64,000 bases of DNA from the NCBI RefSeq assembly GCF_025426255.1, contig NZ_CP104861.1:1674001-1738000 (forward strand), read 5' to 3'. The notes below the pieces were generated by a model. The model was not told the DNA's origin. It ran no database searches and worked only from the letters and a program-made list of their open reading frames with translations. This DNA is from Pseudomonas fragi. Its GTDB lineage: Bacteria > Pseudomonadota > Gammaproteobacteria > Pseudomonadales > Pseudomonadaceae. Below, one piece after another: positions 8,014 to 15,127 of this stretch; within the stretch, counting starts at the first letter, position 1; every line of letters begins with the position of its first letter. Both the position numbers and the translations under genes were made by a program.

Positions 8014-8052
8014 TTAGCAACTGCTAAATATTTACGCAATAGCATATGCTAA
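8014..8052. promoter_or_regulatory. Left operators of the phage repressor
   Basis: Two 14-bp palindromes, TTAGCAACTGCTAA (8014-8027) and ATAGCATATGCTAA (8039-8052), 25 bp apart start to start. The first is the exact reverse complement of a palindrome between the repressor and cro genes. Such sharing is expected for OL and OR bound by one repressor. They would control the leftward operon headed by csrA. Confidence 0.65.
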
Positions 8053-8070
8053 ATAATTTGCAGCGCCCAC

Positions 8071-8094
8071 AAAAAATCCCGCTCAGTGGCGGGC
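8071..8094 (-). terminator. Hairpin terminator upstream of the left operators
   Basis: CCCGC(8078-8082)/GCGGG(8089-8093) stem with a six-residue T run on the minus strand. It would stop leftward transcription arriving from the immunity genes before the left promoter. Confidence 0.5.
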
Positions 8095-8269
8095 TCCGTT
8101 GCGTAGGTCGATCACAAACCAGCAGGTCGACGCGTTATGTGCAGGTGGTGCAGGTCAATGCCTGCGAGGGGTAGGGGGTAATGCTCGGATGCCCTGGCTG
8201 TAAGTCGGTTTGCGGCCAGGGTAGGGCGGTCGCATGGCGGGTGGAGAGCCTGGGTATTGCGCCAGGAAC

Positions 8270-8294
8270 AAAAAGCCCGACGCTTGGTCGGGCT
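8270..8294 (-). terminator. Rho-independent terminator of the immunity operon
   Basis: An 8-bp perfect stem AGCCCGAC/GTCGGGCT with a 5-base loop, followed by TTTTT on the minus strand, directly after the stop of the gene ending at 8305. Confidence 0.8.
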
Positions 8295-8304
8295 CTCATT
8301 CTAG

Positions 8305-8646
8305 CTAGTGAGCGAGCAACTTTGTCAGGCCAAAGGTTATCGCACTAGCTAGGCCGGTCATGGCGAAGGCTGTCGCCACGTACCACTTGATTACGTTCAG
8401 TTCCAAGGTGGCCAAGTCAGCCTTAGTGGCTGAGTGCTTTTCAATTGATTCTACTTTCCCCGATATGCCGACAAGCTTCTCCTTGATATCAGGAATGGCT
8501 TTTTCGAGTGCCGCTATGCGAGCTTCCAATTCACCGCCTCCCGGTGGGTTTACGCCGCCAGTATTGCCCGGGCCCCCGCCATTGTCACGCTTCTGGTAAG
8601 GAGTGGTATTACCGCCTTGGTGGACTTTCGGCTCAAACTTACTCAT
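8305..8646 (-). CDS. Small membrane protein with coiled coil (immunity region)
   Basis: 113 residues from ATG 8646 (MSKFEPKVHQGGN). A glycine/proline-rich linker (residues 20-40) is followed by a coiled coil (ELEARIAALEKAIPDIKEKL) and a C-terminal membrane segment (WYVATAFAMTGLASAITFGL). It overlaps the stop of the zinc-ribbon gene by 8 bp and is the last gene of the leftward operon downstream of the repressor. That is the slot of lambda rexB, a membrane exclusion protein, so superinfection exclusion is a reasonable guess. No sequence link to RexB is claimed. Confidence 0.65.
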   Translation of the reverse strand: MSKFEPKVHQGGNTTPYQKRDNGGGPGNTGGVNPPGGGELEARIAALEKAIPDIKEKLVGISGKVESIEKHSATKADLATLELNVIKWYVATAFAMTGLASAITFGLTKLLAH

Positions 8647-8971
8647 TTTCGGGAGCCCGAGAAGCATCTTCCGTCTTTGGATTCATGGCTAGCCAAGCCA
8701 GCATAACTTCCGATCGATGAGTTCTGATAAGTCCGCAATTATTGCACTCGAGCTCTAGATTATACGCAGGAGCTCCACTAATGGTTCCGCCAGCTTTTCT
8801 TAAGAAGCAGTGATCAGTGCTCTCTTCTTTTGTGGAAATATTCCACATATCTGTTCCACAAGCAAAGCACTTTCCATTAGGTGTTTTTACAATCAAAAAA
8901 CGAACAGCTTCGTCGTATAGTAGAATTGGCTCTACGGTTGATCGCTTATAGTTATCACTGGAGTCGCTCAT
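8639..8971 (-). CDS. Zinc-ribbon-like protein (immunity region)
   Basis: 110 residues with two Cys pairs, KCFACGTDMW and ECNNCGLIRTH, about 40 residues apart, the pattern of a zinc ribbon. The composition is more AT-rich than its neighbours. The stop overlaps the start of the downstream membrane-protein gene, indicating translational coupling, so the two may act together. Located in the lysogenic operon after the repressor. Function unknown; exclusion or immunity-associated is inference. Confidence 0.6.
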   Translation of the reverse strand: MSDSSDNYKRSTVEPILLYDEAVRFLIVKTPNGKCFACGTDMWNISTKEESTDHCFLRKAGGTISGAPAYNLELECNNCGLIRTHRSEVMLAWLAMNPKTEDASRAPENE

Positions 8972-9010
8972 AAATGCATTTCCCGTTCAAAGTTTCAATT
9001 CGTGTCTCAC

Positions 9011-9238
9011 CTACTCAGCCTTTCCCCGCACAATCCTCCCCGCCTTCACCTCTTCCGCATACCCCGCCAGCTTGTCGGCGAGCTCATGCAGTTCGCCGAC
9101 AAGTTTCATCGCCTCCAGGAATTCAGCCTCGCCCCCGGCCTGGGCTTTGTGGAACATCTCCAAGGCGGCAGTCTCCAAGGCGAACGCTGTAGCCTTCAGG
9201 TCGCGGCGCAGTTGCTGGTTGGGCTTGGTAAGTGCCAT
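9011..9238 (-). CDS. Small helical protein, paralogue 1
   Basis: 75 residues from ATG 9238 (MALTKPNQQLRRDLKATAFA). It is clearly related to the next gene upstream, which starts MPLTQPNQELRHELKVLGL, and both share the middle ...LADKLAGYAEEVKAGRIVR / IAALADEVRDGAVTRVK pattern. Mostly helical and soluble. A tandem duplication within the immunity operon is the simplest explanation. No function known. Confidence 0.6.
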   Translation of the reverse strand: MALTKPNQQLRRDLKATAFALETAALEMFHKAQAGGEAEFLEAMKLVGELHELADKLAGYAEEVKAGRIVRGKAE

Positions 9239-9266
9239 GCGGCCTCTTCTCGAATCCGTGTTGAGC

Positions 9267-9494
9267 CTACTCAATCTTGACTCGCGTCACCGCGCCATCC
9301 CGGACCTCATCCGCCAGTGCTGCAATCCGATCTGCACGCTCATACATCTTCGCAATCAGCGTCAGGACGGCTGCCACCTCGATATCCTGGCAATCCTTGG
9401 TGATTCTGAGCACTTCGTCTGCTGCCTGCTCGATATCAAGCCCTAGGACCTTGAGTTCGTGGCGCAGCTCTTGGTTGGGCTGGGTGAGGGGCAT
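9267..9494 (-). CDS. Small helical protein, paralogue 2
   Basis: 75 residues, MPLTQPNQELRHELKVLGLD, same length and start pattern as the gene at 9011-9238. Predicted as two helices: the first contains [16 protein letters not shown], the second AAVLTLIAKMYERADRIAALAD. The gap to the next gene is 28 bp. Acidic overall. Function unknown. Confidence 0.6.
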   Translation of the reverse strand: MPLTQPNQELRHELKVLGLDIEQAADEVLRITKDCQDIEVAAVLTLIAKMYERADRIAALADEVRDGAVTRVKIE

Positions 9495-9503
9495 TACGGC
9501 CTC

Positions 9504-9701
9504 CTAAGTATTTCGCTTGAGCCACGCGCAAAGTCTGGATATTGGCGAGCTTCGTTGAGGCGGGCCTTTACCAACTAAGTCTTCCAGAGCAATTGTCGCC
9601 TTTTGAGTACGCCCCCTGAGCAAGCTGAGTTTTGCATGCAGGTCTTTTTTAAGCTGCTTTCGGTTCTCTGCAGGCGAGAGCTCTATCAGCTTCCCCGCCA
9701 T
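9504..9701 (-). CDS. Small helical protein, possible distant paralogue 3
   Basis: 65 residues, MAGKLIELSPAENRKQLKKD. The segment ENRKQLKKDLHAKLSLLR resembles the PNQ(Q/E)LR(R/H)(D/E)LK start of the two downstream genes, but the second half differs and is basic (RSSPISRLCAWLKRNT). It is the gene nearest the repressor in this operon. Evidence for coding is the similarity and compact spacing only. Confidence 0.45.
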   Translation of the reverse strand: MAGKLIELSPAENRKQLKKDLHAKLSLLRGRTQKATIALEDLVGKGPPQRSSPISRLCAWLKRNT

Positions 9702-9858
9702 AAAAAATTCAGTTCCATTTGCTGATCGAGCGCTTCAGTTATCTACTTGATTGTCTCGTTCATTCTGATATCTGCTCAGTTAATTTCGATTATCACCGTC
9801 AAGTCTATAGATCCCCGCCGCGCCAGATGACTCGACTTAGGACGTGGTGCTTGGCCCT

Positions 9859-10575
9859 TTAAAGCCTGCGGGCATTCCAAGCAAGTAGGACTCTCGCATG
9901 CACGACCAGGGACTCTAGCTCCGCACCCTTGATGTCGTAGGGCGGAAAGGCTTCGTTATCTGAAATCATACGAATCATTTTAGGTAGTCGCTGCAATCGC
10001 TTGATGTAGAGCATTCCATCGAGCGTGAAGGCATATACCCCATCAACCACAACCTCAGTGACGCCTTTGTCGACAATCAACGGGTCTCCGCTTGAAAACG
10101 TAGCCCCCATGCTTTCGCCGAATCCTGTAATGACAGCAAGGTTTTCGGGGCGAGTATAAATAATGCCTTGCTCGCGCAAGTATTCACTCCGAACAGTGAT
10201 ATTCCTCACCGTTTCAACGTATTCCTTCGGAACTACCTGTCCAGGGCCCATAGACGCTCGAACGTCATACTGAGGGATGTGTATGTCGCCCTGTCTAGCC
10301 CTTGAGAAGTCGACAGCAACCACGCTGCCGTCATTTTTCTCTGCTTCGATAGTTTGTTCGTCCGCCAGATGTGCAGACGGAGAAACAAGGGCTCCGGAGA
10401 CCAATCCGATTTTACCTTCAAGCGTGGCGGCGGCCTTTTCGCCTAGTTTCCTATGCCCATTCAAAAGTTGCGAAAGGTACGAGGCGTCTAGGCCGTACTC
10501 ATTCGCAAAATCTTTCTGGCTTGCCCGGCCCATGACGCGGCGCAGAGCTTTGATTCTGAGTTCATTGATATCCAT
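9859..10575 (-). CDS. CI-like phage repressor (HTH + S24 peptidase domain)
   Basis: 238 residues from ATG 10575 (MDINELRIKALRRVMGR). The N-terminal helix-turn-helix includes SQKDFANEYGLDASYLSQLLNG; the C-terminal LexA/CI S24 fold carries the nucleophile in GFGESMGATF and the Lys in LYIKRLQRLP. Such repressors hold lysogeny and are inactivated by RecA-stimulated self-cleavage, so SOS induction is expected. It diverges from cro across a 98-bp region holding three palindromic or half-palindromic sites, and is followed by a small-gene operon on the same strand. A reading with nine extra residues starts upstream without a better ribosome site. Confidence 0.9.
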   Translation of the reverse strand: MDINELRIKALRRVMGRASQKDFANEYGLDASYLSQLLNGHRKLGEKAAATLEGKIGLVSGALVSPSAHLADEQTIEAEKNDGSVVAVDFSRARQGDIHIPQYDVRASMGPGQVVPKEYVETVRNITVRSEYLREQGIIYTRPENLAVITGFGESMGATFSSGDPLIVDKGVTEVVVDGVYAFTLDGMLYIKRLQRLPKMIRMISDNEAFPPYDIKGAELESLVVHARVLLAWNARRL

Positions 10576-10595
10576 TGGCCAATAATCGCTTTCCG

Positions 10596-10649
10596 TTAGC
10601 ATTCAGTAAATTACTGTTTGCTATTGTTTGTTGTATTAGCAGTTGCTAA
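10596..10649. promoter_or_regulatory. Right operator region between repressor and cro
   Basis: One perfect palindrome, TTAGCAGTTGCTAA (10636-10649), and two imperfect relatives, TTACTGTTTGCTAT (10611-10624) and TTAGCATTCAGTAA (10596-10609). Three sites, one strong and two weaker, recall the OR1-OR2-OR3 design of lambda. The 25-bp step between 10611 and 10636 equals the step between the two left operators. Binding by the adjacent repressor and Cro is inferred. Confidence 0.65.
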
Positions 10650-10673
10650 TCTTGCGCCTTCTAGGAGGCACAT

Positions 10674-10916
10674 ATGAACCTGCACGAATACATCAAGCCG
10701 CTTGAGAAAGACGATCTAGATAGCTTTGCCGCTCGCTGCGGAACGAGTGCGGGGCAGCTAAAGCAGGTTGCTTATGGCTACCGCCGTCCGAGCGCCGGGC
10801 TTTCTATCTGCATTGAACGAGAGTCGAAAGGTTCTGTTGTTTGCGAACAGCTGCGCCCAGACATCGACTGGGCTTACCTGCGAAGCACGTCAAGAAGCTC
10901 TAGCCGGGCCGCATAA
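10674..10916 (+). CDS. Cro/YdaS-family regulator
   Basis: 80 residues, MNLHEYIKPLEKDDLDSFAA. A short helix-turn-helix runs through FAARCGTSAGQLKQVAYGYRRP, as in YdaS/Cro-type proteins. It diverges from the repressor gene and has AGGAGG 6 bases before ATG 10674. It should turn down repressor transcription during lytic growth by binding the shared operators. The C-terminus is Ser/Arg-rich and probably unstructured. Confidence 0.8.
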   Translation: MNLHEYIKPLEKDDLDSFAARCGTSAGQLKQVAYGYRRPSAGLSICIERESKGSVVCEQLRPDIDWAYLRSTSRSSSRAA

Positions 10917-10994
10917 CAAGTTTGTTGGCCCGCTGGGAAAATTCTCGCCCGCCCAACTGCAGGGCGCCACGGAAACAGATTTGAGGTTTTACGG

Positions 10995-11417
10995 ATGGAA
11001 GGTTTTCTGCGGGCCTGTCAGAGCGCTGTTCTGGATAACGAGGCGAAAGCACTGGCAGCCAAGATGGGGGTGCCACACGTAAGCCTGCTTCAGCGCGCCA
11101 ACCCTGACAACGATGCTCATCACCTGACTATCGAGCATCTGTTCGGGATTTTGCTTCACACCGGCGACATGCGACCGCTTGCGGCGCTGGCAAATGGGTT
11201 CGGTTTTGATTTGAAGCCCAATAGCCCACCAAAAGCCCAAGCGCTTACTTCGTCATTGATCAGCGTCGGTAAAGAAGTCGCAGAGTTGACTATCGCTGTG
11301 CATGCAGCGCTGGAGGATAACCACGTAAACAGTTTTGAGAAGTCCTTTATCCGACAGGAAATTAATCATGTGCGGACAAGCCTCAATGTGATGGAGGCGT
11401 CAGTGAAGGTCGCCTGA
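10995..11417 (+). CDS. Phage regulatory protein CII-like
   Basis: 140 residues, MEGFLRACQSAVLDNEAKAL. It resembles the phage regulatory CII family found after cro in Pseudomonas lambdoid phages: an N-terminal domain choosing targets (AAKMGVPHVSLLQRANPD, HHLTIEHLFGILLHTGDMRP) and a C-terminal helical region. The expected role is activation of repressor and integrase promoters in the lysis-lysogeny decision. GAGG lies 8 bases before the ATG. A hairpin follows the stop. Confidence 0.75.
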   Translation: MEGFLRACQSAVLDNEAKALAAKMGVPHVSLLQRANPDNDAHHLTIEHLFGILLHTGDMRPLAALANGFGFDLKPNSPPKAQALTSSLISVGKEVAELTIAVHAALEDNHVNSFEKSFIRQEINHVRTSLNVMEASVKVA

Positions 11418-11426
11418 TTCGCAGAT

Positions 11427-11457
11427 AAAAAAAGCCGGTGACTAGACCGGCTTCTTC
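11427..11457 (+). terminator. Hairpin after the CII-like gene
   Basis: Stem AGCCGGT/ACCGGCT with 6-base loop at 11433-11452, A-rich on the left and TTCTTC on the right, so it could terminate in either direction. It probably separates regulatory from replication genes and could be a target for antitermination. Confidence 0.55.
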
Positions 11458-11479
11458 ACAACATATTTCGGGGGCCATT

Positions 11480-11572
11480 ATGTGCACCACTTGCTCATCA
11501 CGCAACACCGCTGACGTGATACCTCCCCTTGCACCATTACTTGTCACGACCACCGCACAGGAGGCCGTGTAA
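11480..11572 (+). CDS. 30-residue leader peptide coupled to the replication gene
   Basis: ATG 11480 to TAA 11572, starting MCTTCSSRNTADVIPPLAPL. Its stop overlaps the start of the replication gene as TAATG, so translation of the two is probably coupled. Short peptides in this slot occur in related phages as far as I recall. No function is known; it may serve only to load ribosomes. Confidence 0.45.
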   Translation: MCTTCSSRNTADVIPPLAPLLVTTTAQEAV

Positions 11573-12345
11573 TGGCCCGCATCCGCACGATCAAACCCGA
11601 GTTCTGGACCAGTGAACAAGTTATGGAATGCAGCCCTTTGGCGCGCCTGTTGTTTATCGGTGTGTGGAATTTCTGCGATGACGCGGGCAACCATCCCATG
11701 TCGGCCAAAACCCTAAAGGCACTGGTTTTCCCAGGCGATGACATCACCTCGGCGAAGGTCGGTGAACTGCTCGCCGAGCTGTCAACGAATGGGCTGATCG
11801 ACCTCTACGAGGTGTCGGGCAAAGAGTACCTACACGTCAACGGCTGGAAGCATCAGAAGATCGACCGACCGACGATTAAACACCCTACATATCGACTGAC
11901 TATCGACGCTGACTCGGAGAACGCTCGACGAGCCCTCGCCGAGGAATCGCAAGTGCCTAGACGAGCCCTCACCCCCGGAAGGGAAGGGGAAGGTAAGGGA
12001 GAAAACCCACCCAACGCGCACGAGCCGTTCGACTCACGCGAAATGGTCGCCATGACCCTGGACTGGTTGCCCGATCCAGAAACCCTAAAAACCTATGCCG
12101 TTCACGTTGGCCTGCCTGGCGCACTGTTCACTCCAGCCGTGATTGCCTTGTTCACCTGCCACTACGAGCCAAAGGGCGTGGTCAACACGCAGGCTGAGTG
12201 GGTGAGCATGCTGGTCAAGTGGGTGCAGCGTGATCAGGTCAAGGCTGCCGGAACCAACGTCAGCCGCTTCCCAGGTAAGCCCCGCACTGACGAATCCTTT
12301 GACGACGAAGATACCGACTGGCTGTATCAGGAGGCGACCCAATGA
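11572..12345 (+). CDS. Replication initiator, O-like with DnaT-like domain
   Basis: 257 residues. The N-terminal half, MARIRTIKPEFWTSEQVMEC, is the winged-helix domain found in phage replication initiators (PEFWTSEQV... LLFIGVWNFCDDAG). The C-terminal part (MTLDWLPDPETLKTYAVHVG, TPAVIALFTCHY, NTQAEWVSMLVKWVQR) matches the DnaT DNA-binding fold that recruits host replication proteins. AGGAGG sits 7 bases before ATG. It overlaps the P-like gene by 4 bp, so the pair are partners: origin recognition here, helicase loading by the next protein. The phage origin probably lies inside or next to this gene, but I see no clear iterons. Confidence 0.85.
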   Translation: MARIRTIKPEFWTSEQVMECSPLARLLFIGVWNFCDDAGNHPMSAKTLKALVFPGDDITSAKVGELLAELSTNGLIDLYEVSGKEYLHVNGWKHQKIDRPTIKHPTYRLTIDADSENARRALAEESQVPRRALTPGREGEGKGENPPNAHEPFDSREMVAMTLDWLPDPETLKTYAVHVGLPGALFTPAVIALFTCHYEPKGVVNTQAEWVSMLVKWVQRDQVKAAGTNVSRFPGKPRTDESFDDEDTDWLYQEATQ

Positions 12346-13037
12346 ATCAAGTTTCAGTAATTGCCACAGGCCTTTGGGCCAAGGTTCAGAGTGGCGAGTT
12401 TATCGCGGCCGGTGAAAGTGAAAACATCCAGCCCGCCCTCGAGCTGTCCCAGGCCACGGCTAAGGTCATCAACGGTCTGTTCCGTGAACTGCGCTCGATC
12501 TTCCCGGCGTGGAAGCAGGCGTGGCCGGACATAGCGACCTACAAAGCGGCCAAGCAGCAGTGGCTGCAGGGTTTTCTCGAAGCAGGGATTTGCAGCGCCG
12601 AGCAACTGCGTTTCGGTGTGATGCGTGCCCGTCAGGCAGCGAAGGACTTCGTGCCAAACGTGGGCGTGTTCATAGGTTGGTGCACGCCTACGGCGGAAAT
12701 GCTTGGCCTGCCTAGGCTTGCTGCCGCCCACCGTGAGGCTTGCCGTAACGCGCATCCATCGATGGCTGGCCAGGCCATTTGGTCCCATGACGCGGTGTGG
12801 CACACGGCCAAAGAATGCGGCTTCGAAAACCTTAACCGGCTGAGCCATGACTTGAGTATCAAGATGTTTGAGCGCAACTACACGATCACAGTGCGCCGCA
12901 TTCTGGCGGGCCTGCCGCTGCAGAAAATGCCGCGAGCTTTGCCACCACGCACCATCGAACGCAGCGCCCCCGAAGTCGGAAACAAGGCTTTGGAAGCGCT
13001 GCGAGCTATGAGAGCAGGAGGATTTGCTCATGAATGA
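12342..13037 (+). CDS. Replication protein P-like (helicase loader)
   Basis: 231 residues, MNQVSVIATGLWAKVQSGEF. It resembles lambda P-type proteins: ATAKVINGLFRELRSIFPAW, then a conserved FVPNVGVFIGWC segment and TPTAEMLGLP. Lambda P binds host DnaB helicase and delivers it to the O-origin complex. The overlap with the O-like gene (ATGA) and with the next gene supports one replication operon. Full length for the family. Confidence 0.85.
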   Translation: MNQVSVIATGLWAKVQSGEFIAAGESENIQPALELSQATAKVINGLFRELRSIFPAWKQAWPDIATYKAAKQQWLQGFLEAGICSAEQLRFGVMRARQAAKDFVPNVGVFIGWCTPTAEMLGLPRLAAAHREACRNAHPSMAGQAIWSHDAVWHTAKECGFENLNRLSHDLSIKMFERNYTITVRRILAGLPLQKMPRALPPRTIERSAPEVGNKALEALRAMRAGGFAHE

Positions 13038-13530
13038 ATTACGCCAACAACAGCGTCTCGCTGGTCAGTCTTCAATCGCCCAGAAGGTCTTCGGCTTCGT
13101 GCCTATTCAAGATAGCTGGAGCACGCATGAGATTCGCGGGGCCGCGATGGCTGCCAGTGCGACGACTGCTGCGGACCATGCAATACGCCGAGCCCTGGGC
13201 GAGCTCAAGGACGCGGGCCTTATTCGCGAACCTGTCGGCGGTAAGTTTCAGCGTGACGCAGCGACCCTAAAACCCAAGACTGAGAAAGCCATGATCCAGC
13301 CAGCCAAACAAACTGTTGTATCGATCAAGAAGCCCGAAGGTGCCTTGGATGTTTTGGCCGCACTGTCTGGCGAAGTGGTGAGTCTTTCTGATGAGTTCAG
13401 TAAGCGCATGAAGGTATTGGCCGGACGCATTGAAGAGGTGGCGTTGTCGGTTGAGGCTGAGCGGGAAAGCAATGCATTGACCATCACAAAGGCCAAACGA
13501 CTACAGGAAGCCCTGAAGGAGTTCGCATAG
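13030..13530 (+). CDS. Hypothetical replication-region protein with winged-helix N-terminus
   Basis: 166 residues from ATG 13030 (MNELRQQQRLAGQSSIAQKV), chosen because AGGAGG stands exactly 8 bases upstream; a TTG two codons earlier is less likely. Residues 1-75 look like a winged helix (SWSTHEIRGAAMA, AIRRALGELKDAGLIREPVGGKF), and the rest is a long helical region ending AKRLQEALKEFA. It overlaps the P-like gene by 8 bp. Possibly a regulator or nucleic-acid-binding accessory factor; no specific role can be assigned. Confidence 0.65.
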   Translation: MNELRQQQRLAGQSSIAQKVFGFVPIQDSWSTHEIRGAAMAASATTAADHAIRRALGELKDAGLIREPVGGKFQRDAATLKPKTEKAMIQPAKQTVVSIKKPEGALDVLAALSGEVVSLSDEFSKRMKVLAGRIEEVALSVEAERESNALTITKAKRLQEALKEFA

Positions 13531-13748
13531 TGAGCGCCTTGGGAAAGCAGGTGTCGGGCGACCACTACAAATCACTGAAAATTCAGCCCATTGAATTCAT
13601 TCACGCCAACGGCATTCCGTTTGCCGAGGGCAACGTTATCAAGTACGTGACGCGGTGGCGTGACAAGGGCGGGCTGGCCGATCTGGAGAAGGCCAAACAC
13701 TTTCTGGAAATCCTAATCGAGCTTGAGCGCAAGGTGGCCACCGAATGA
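13530..13748 (+). CDS. DUF3310 phage protein
   Basis: 72 residues with GTG start overlapping the previous stop (TAGTG). The pattern GDHYKSLKIQPIEFIHANGI, then EGNVIKYVTRWRDKGG and LEKAKHFLEILIE, is the DUF3310 signature widespread in tailed phages, sometimes annotated as nucleotide-kinase-like. The biochemical role is not established. Part of the replication operon. Confidence 0.85.
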   Translation: MSALGKQVSGDHYKSLKIQPIEFIHANGIPFAEGNVIKYVTRWRDKGGLADLEKAKHFLEILIELERKVATE

Positions 13749-15070
13749 GTCACTCAGCCACCGAAAAACGGGCATCGAACACCCAAATCAAAACCCTGAC
13801 CGTGAAGCTGTCCGACGCCGAGATTGGCCGCAATGCCAAGCTCGAGCATGTGCGCGACCTACGGGATGCCGGTCATCCAGCGTTGCACTTTCGCTTCTCC
13901 AAGAACCGCACCCGCGGCTCCTGGTACTTGGTCAACAAACGCCGCTGGCACCGCATCGGTGCCTTCCCGGCCTTGAGTGCCAAGCAAGTATTGGCCGAGC
14001 TACCGGCAGTGCGCCTGCGGGTGGCTGCTGATGCAGGATCAAGCATTTCGCAATGGGTCACCACGGGCGAGCTGCTCAGTTGGTATGCCGCCCGCATGGG
14101 CCTCGACCGAAGTCTGTCGGCCAAGCGTAAGGACACTGGCGCATCCGTCATGAGGCGTCACCTGCTGCCACGCCTGGGTGGGTTGCCGCTGGTAGAGGTC
14201 AACAAAGCGAACCTCGATAGTCTGTTCATGTGGCCTCTGCAAGGGTCTCTCTCAATCGACTACGTGCGTCTGGCGTTCCAGTTGCTGGCTTTGGCATTTC
14301 GGCAGGCGTTGAAGCTGGACAAGATATCGTCCAATCCAATGGCGGGCATCAAGTTCAGTGACTTCTCCAAGGCCAAGGTTAGGGTCAAGCCGTCGCGCCT
14401 GCGTGGTGTTCAGTTGCAGGATCTGCTGCGCGAGCTGATACAGGCTATGGAGGGCAGTCCGTCTGACGCCATGCTGGCTCTGATGATGCTGTGCCACGGG
14501 ACGCGCATCGGGGAGACCCGACAAGCACGCTGGTCACATATCAGCCTGGCCGAGGGTGAGTGGTTTATTCCTGCTGAACACGCCAAGACCGGCGTGGAGC
14601 ACCGTCTGCCACTGACCGACCAAGTACGGGCGCTGCTGATCCGCTATCGCGACACTCAGACCGCCCGAGGCTATGACGGTCTGTATCTGTTCCCTGCCCG
14701 CAATGGCAAGGCTTTGAGCGAGGGCCAGGGCTTTGCTGTGTTTACTCGTCTGGGTAAGGGCGAGTGGACCAGCCATGACCTGCGCAAGGTGGCCCGTACC
14801 GGCTGGGCAGATCTGGGTATTGACCATCTGATCGGTGAGCTGCTGATCAATCACGCGATGGGCCACAACGTGAAGGTATACATCCAGTCGGACGTGATGA
14901 GTCGCAAGCGTGATGCGCTGGAAAAGTGGCACCACCTGTTAGACAGCCGAGGCTTTAAGCAGATTCACGGGCAGACAGGCGTTAGATTTGGAGAATCCGG
15001 TAATACGCTGGAGGCCGCTAACGGCGTGGCTTGCAGCGCTACTCAGAAATCAACCATAGGCGAGGATTAA
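13745..15070 (+). CDS. Second tyrosine recombinase in the replication operon
   Basis: 441 residues, overlapping the DUF3310 stop. The catalytic domain shows LCHGTRIGETRQARWSHI (first Arg), SHDLRKVARTGWADLG (His-x-x-Arg), INHAMGHNVK (box II His) and VYIQSD with the likely Tyr nucleophile. It is unrelated in position to the left-end integrase and transcribed with replication genes. Related enzymes sit in the NinB/NinG zone of Pseudomonas phages. It might resolve replication concatemers or dimers, or be a captured integrase; which is unknown. The 60-residue C-terminal tail beyond the catalytic domain has no known motif. Confidence 0.8.
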   Translation: MSHSATEKRASNTQIKTLTVKLSDAEIGRNAKLEHVRDLRDAGHPALHFRFSKNRTRGSWYLVNKRRWHRIGAFPALSAKQVLAELPAVRLRVAADAGSSISQWVTTGELLSWYAARMGLDRSLSAKRKDTGASVMRRHLLPRLGGLPLVEVNKANLDSLFMWPLQGSLSIDYVRLAFQLLALAFRQALKLDKISSNPMAGIKFSDFSKAKVRVKPSRLRGVQLQDLLRELIQAMEGSPSDAMLALMMLCHGTRIGETRQARWSHISLAEGEWFIPAEHAKTGVEHRLPLTDQVRALLIRYRDTQTARGYDGLYLFPARNGKALSEGQGFAVFTRLGKGEWTSHDLRKVARTGWADLGIDHLIGELLINHAMGHNVKVYIQSDVMSRKRDALEKWHHLLDSRGFKQIHGQTGVRFGESGNTLEAANGVACSATQKSTIGED

Positions 15071-15127
15071 AAACGCGAAAAAGGTATTACCGGCGAGTCG
15101 AAACATACCGTGGATTAAGGGGATGGC

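Larger units (their letters stand above)
7637..8304. other. Left operator/leader region without a supported gene
   Basis: This 670-bp stretch carries two repressor-type palindromes, two terminator hairpins and no convincing gene. A minus-strand frame from 8020 to 7670 is open, but it starts with TTG inside the operator and lacks a ribosome-binding site. Another minus frame contains EMCDDGQWWGDLADV and is broken by a stop, so a decayed small phage gene is possible. Its position matches the left promoter and leader of lambdoid phages. Confidence 0.5.

Noticed and set aside
7670..8020. 116-codon minus-strand ORF
   Set aside because: Starts with TTG inside a repressor operator, has no ribosome-binding site, and its composition is unlike a folded protein.
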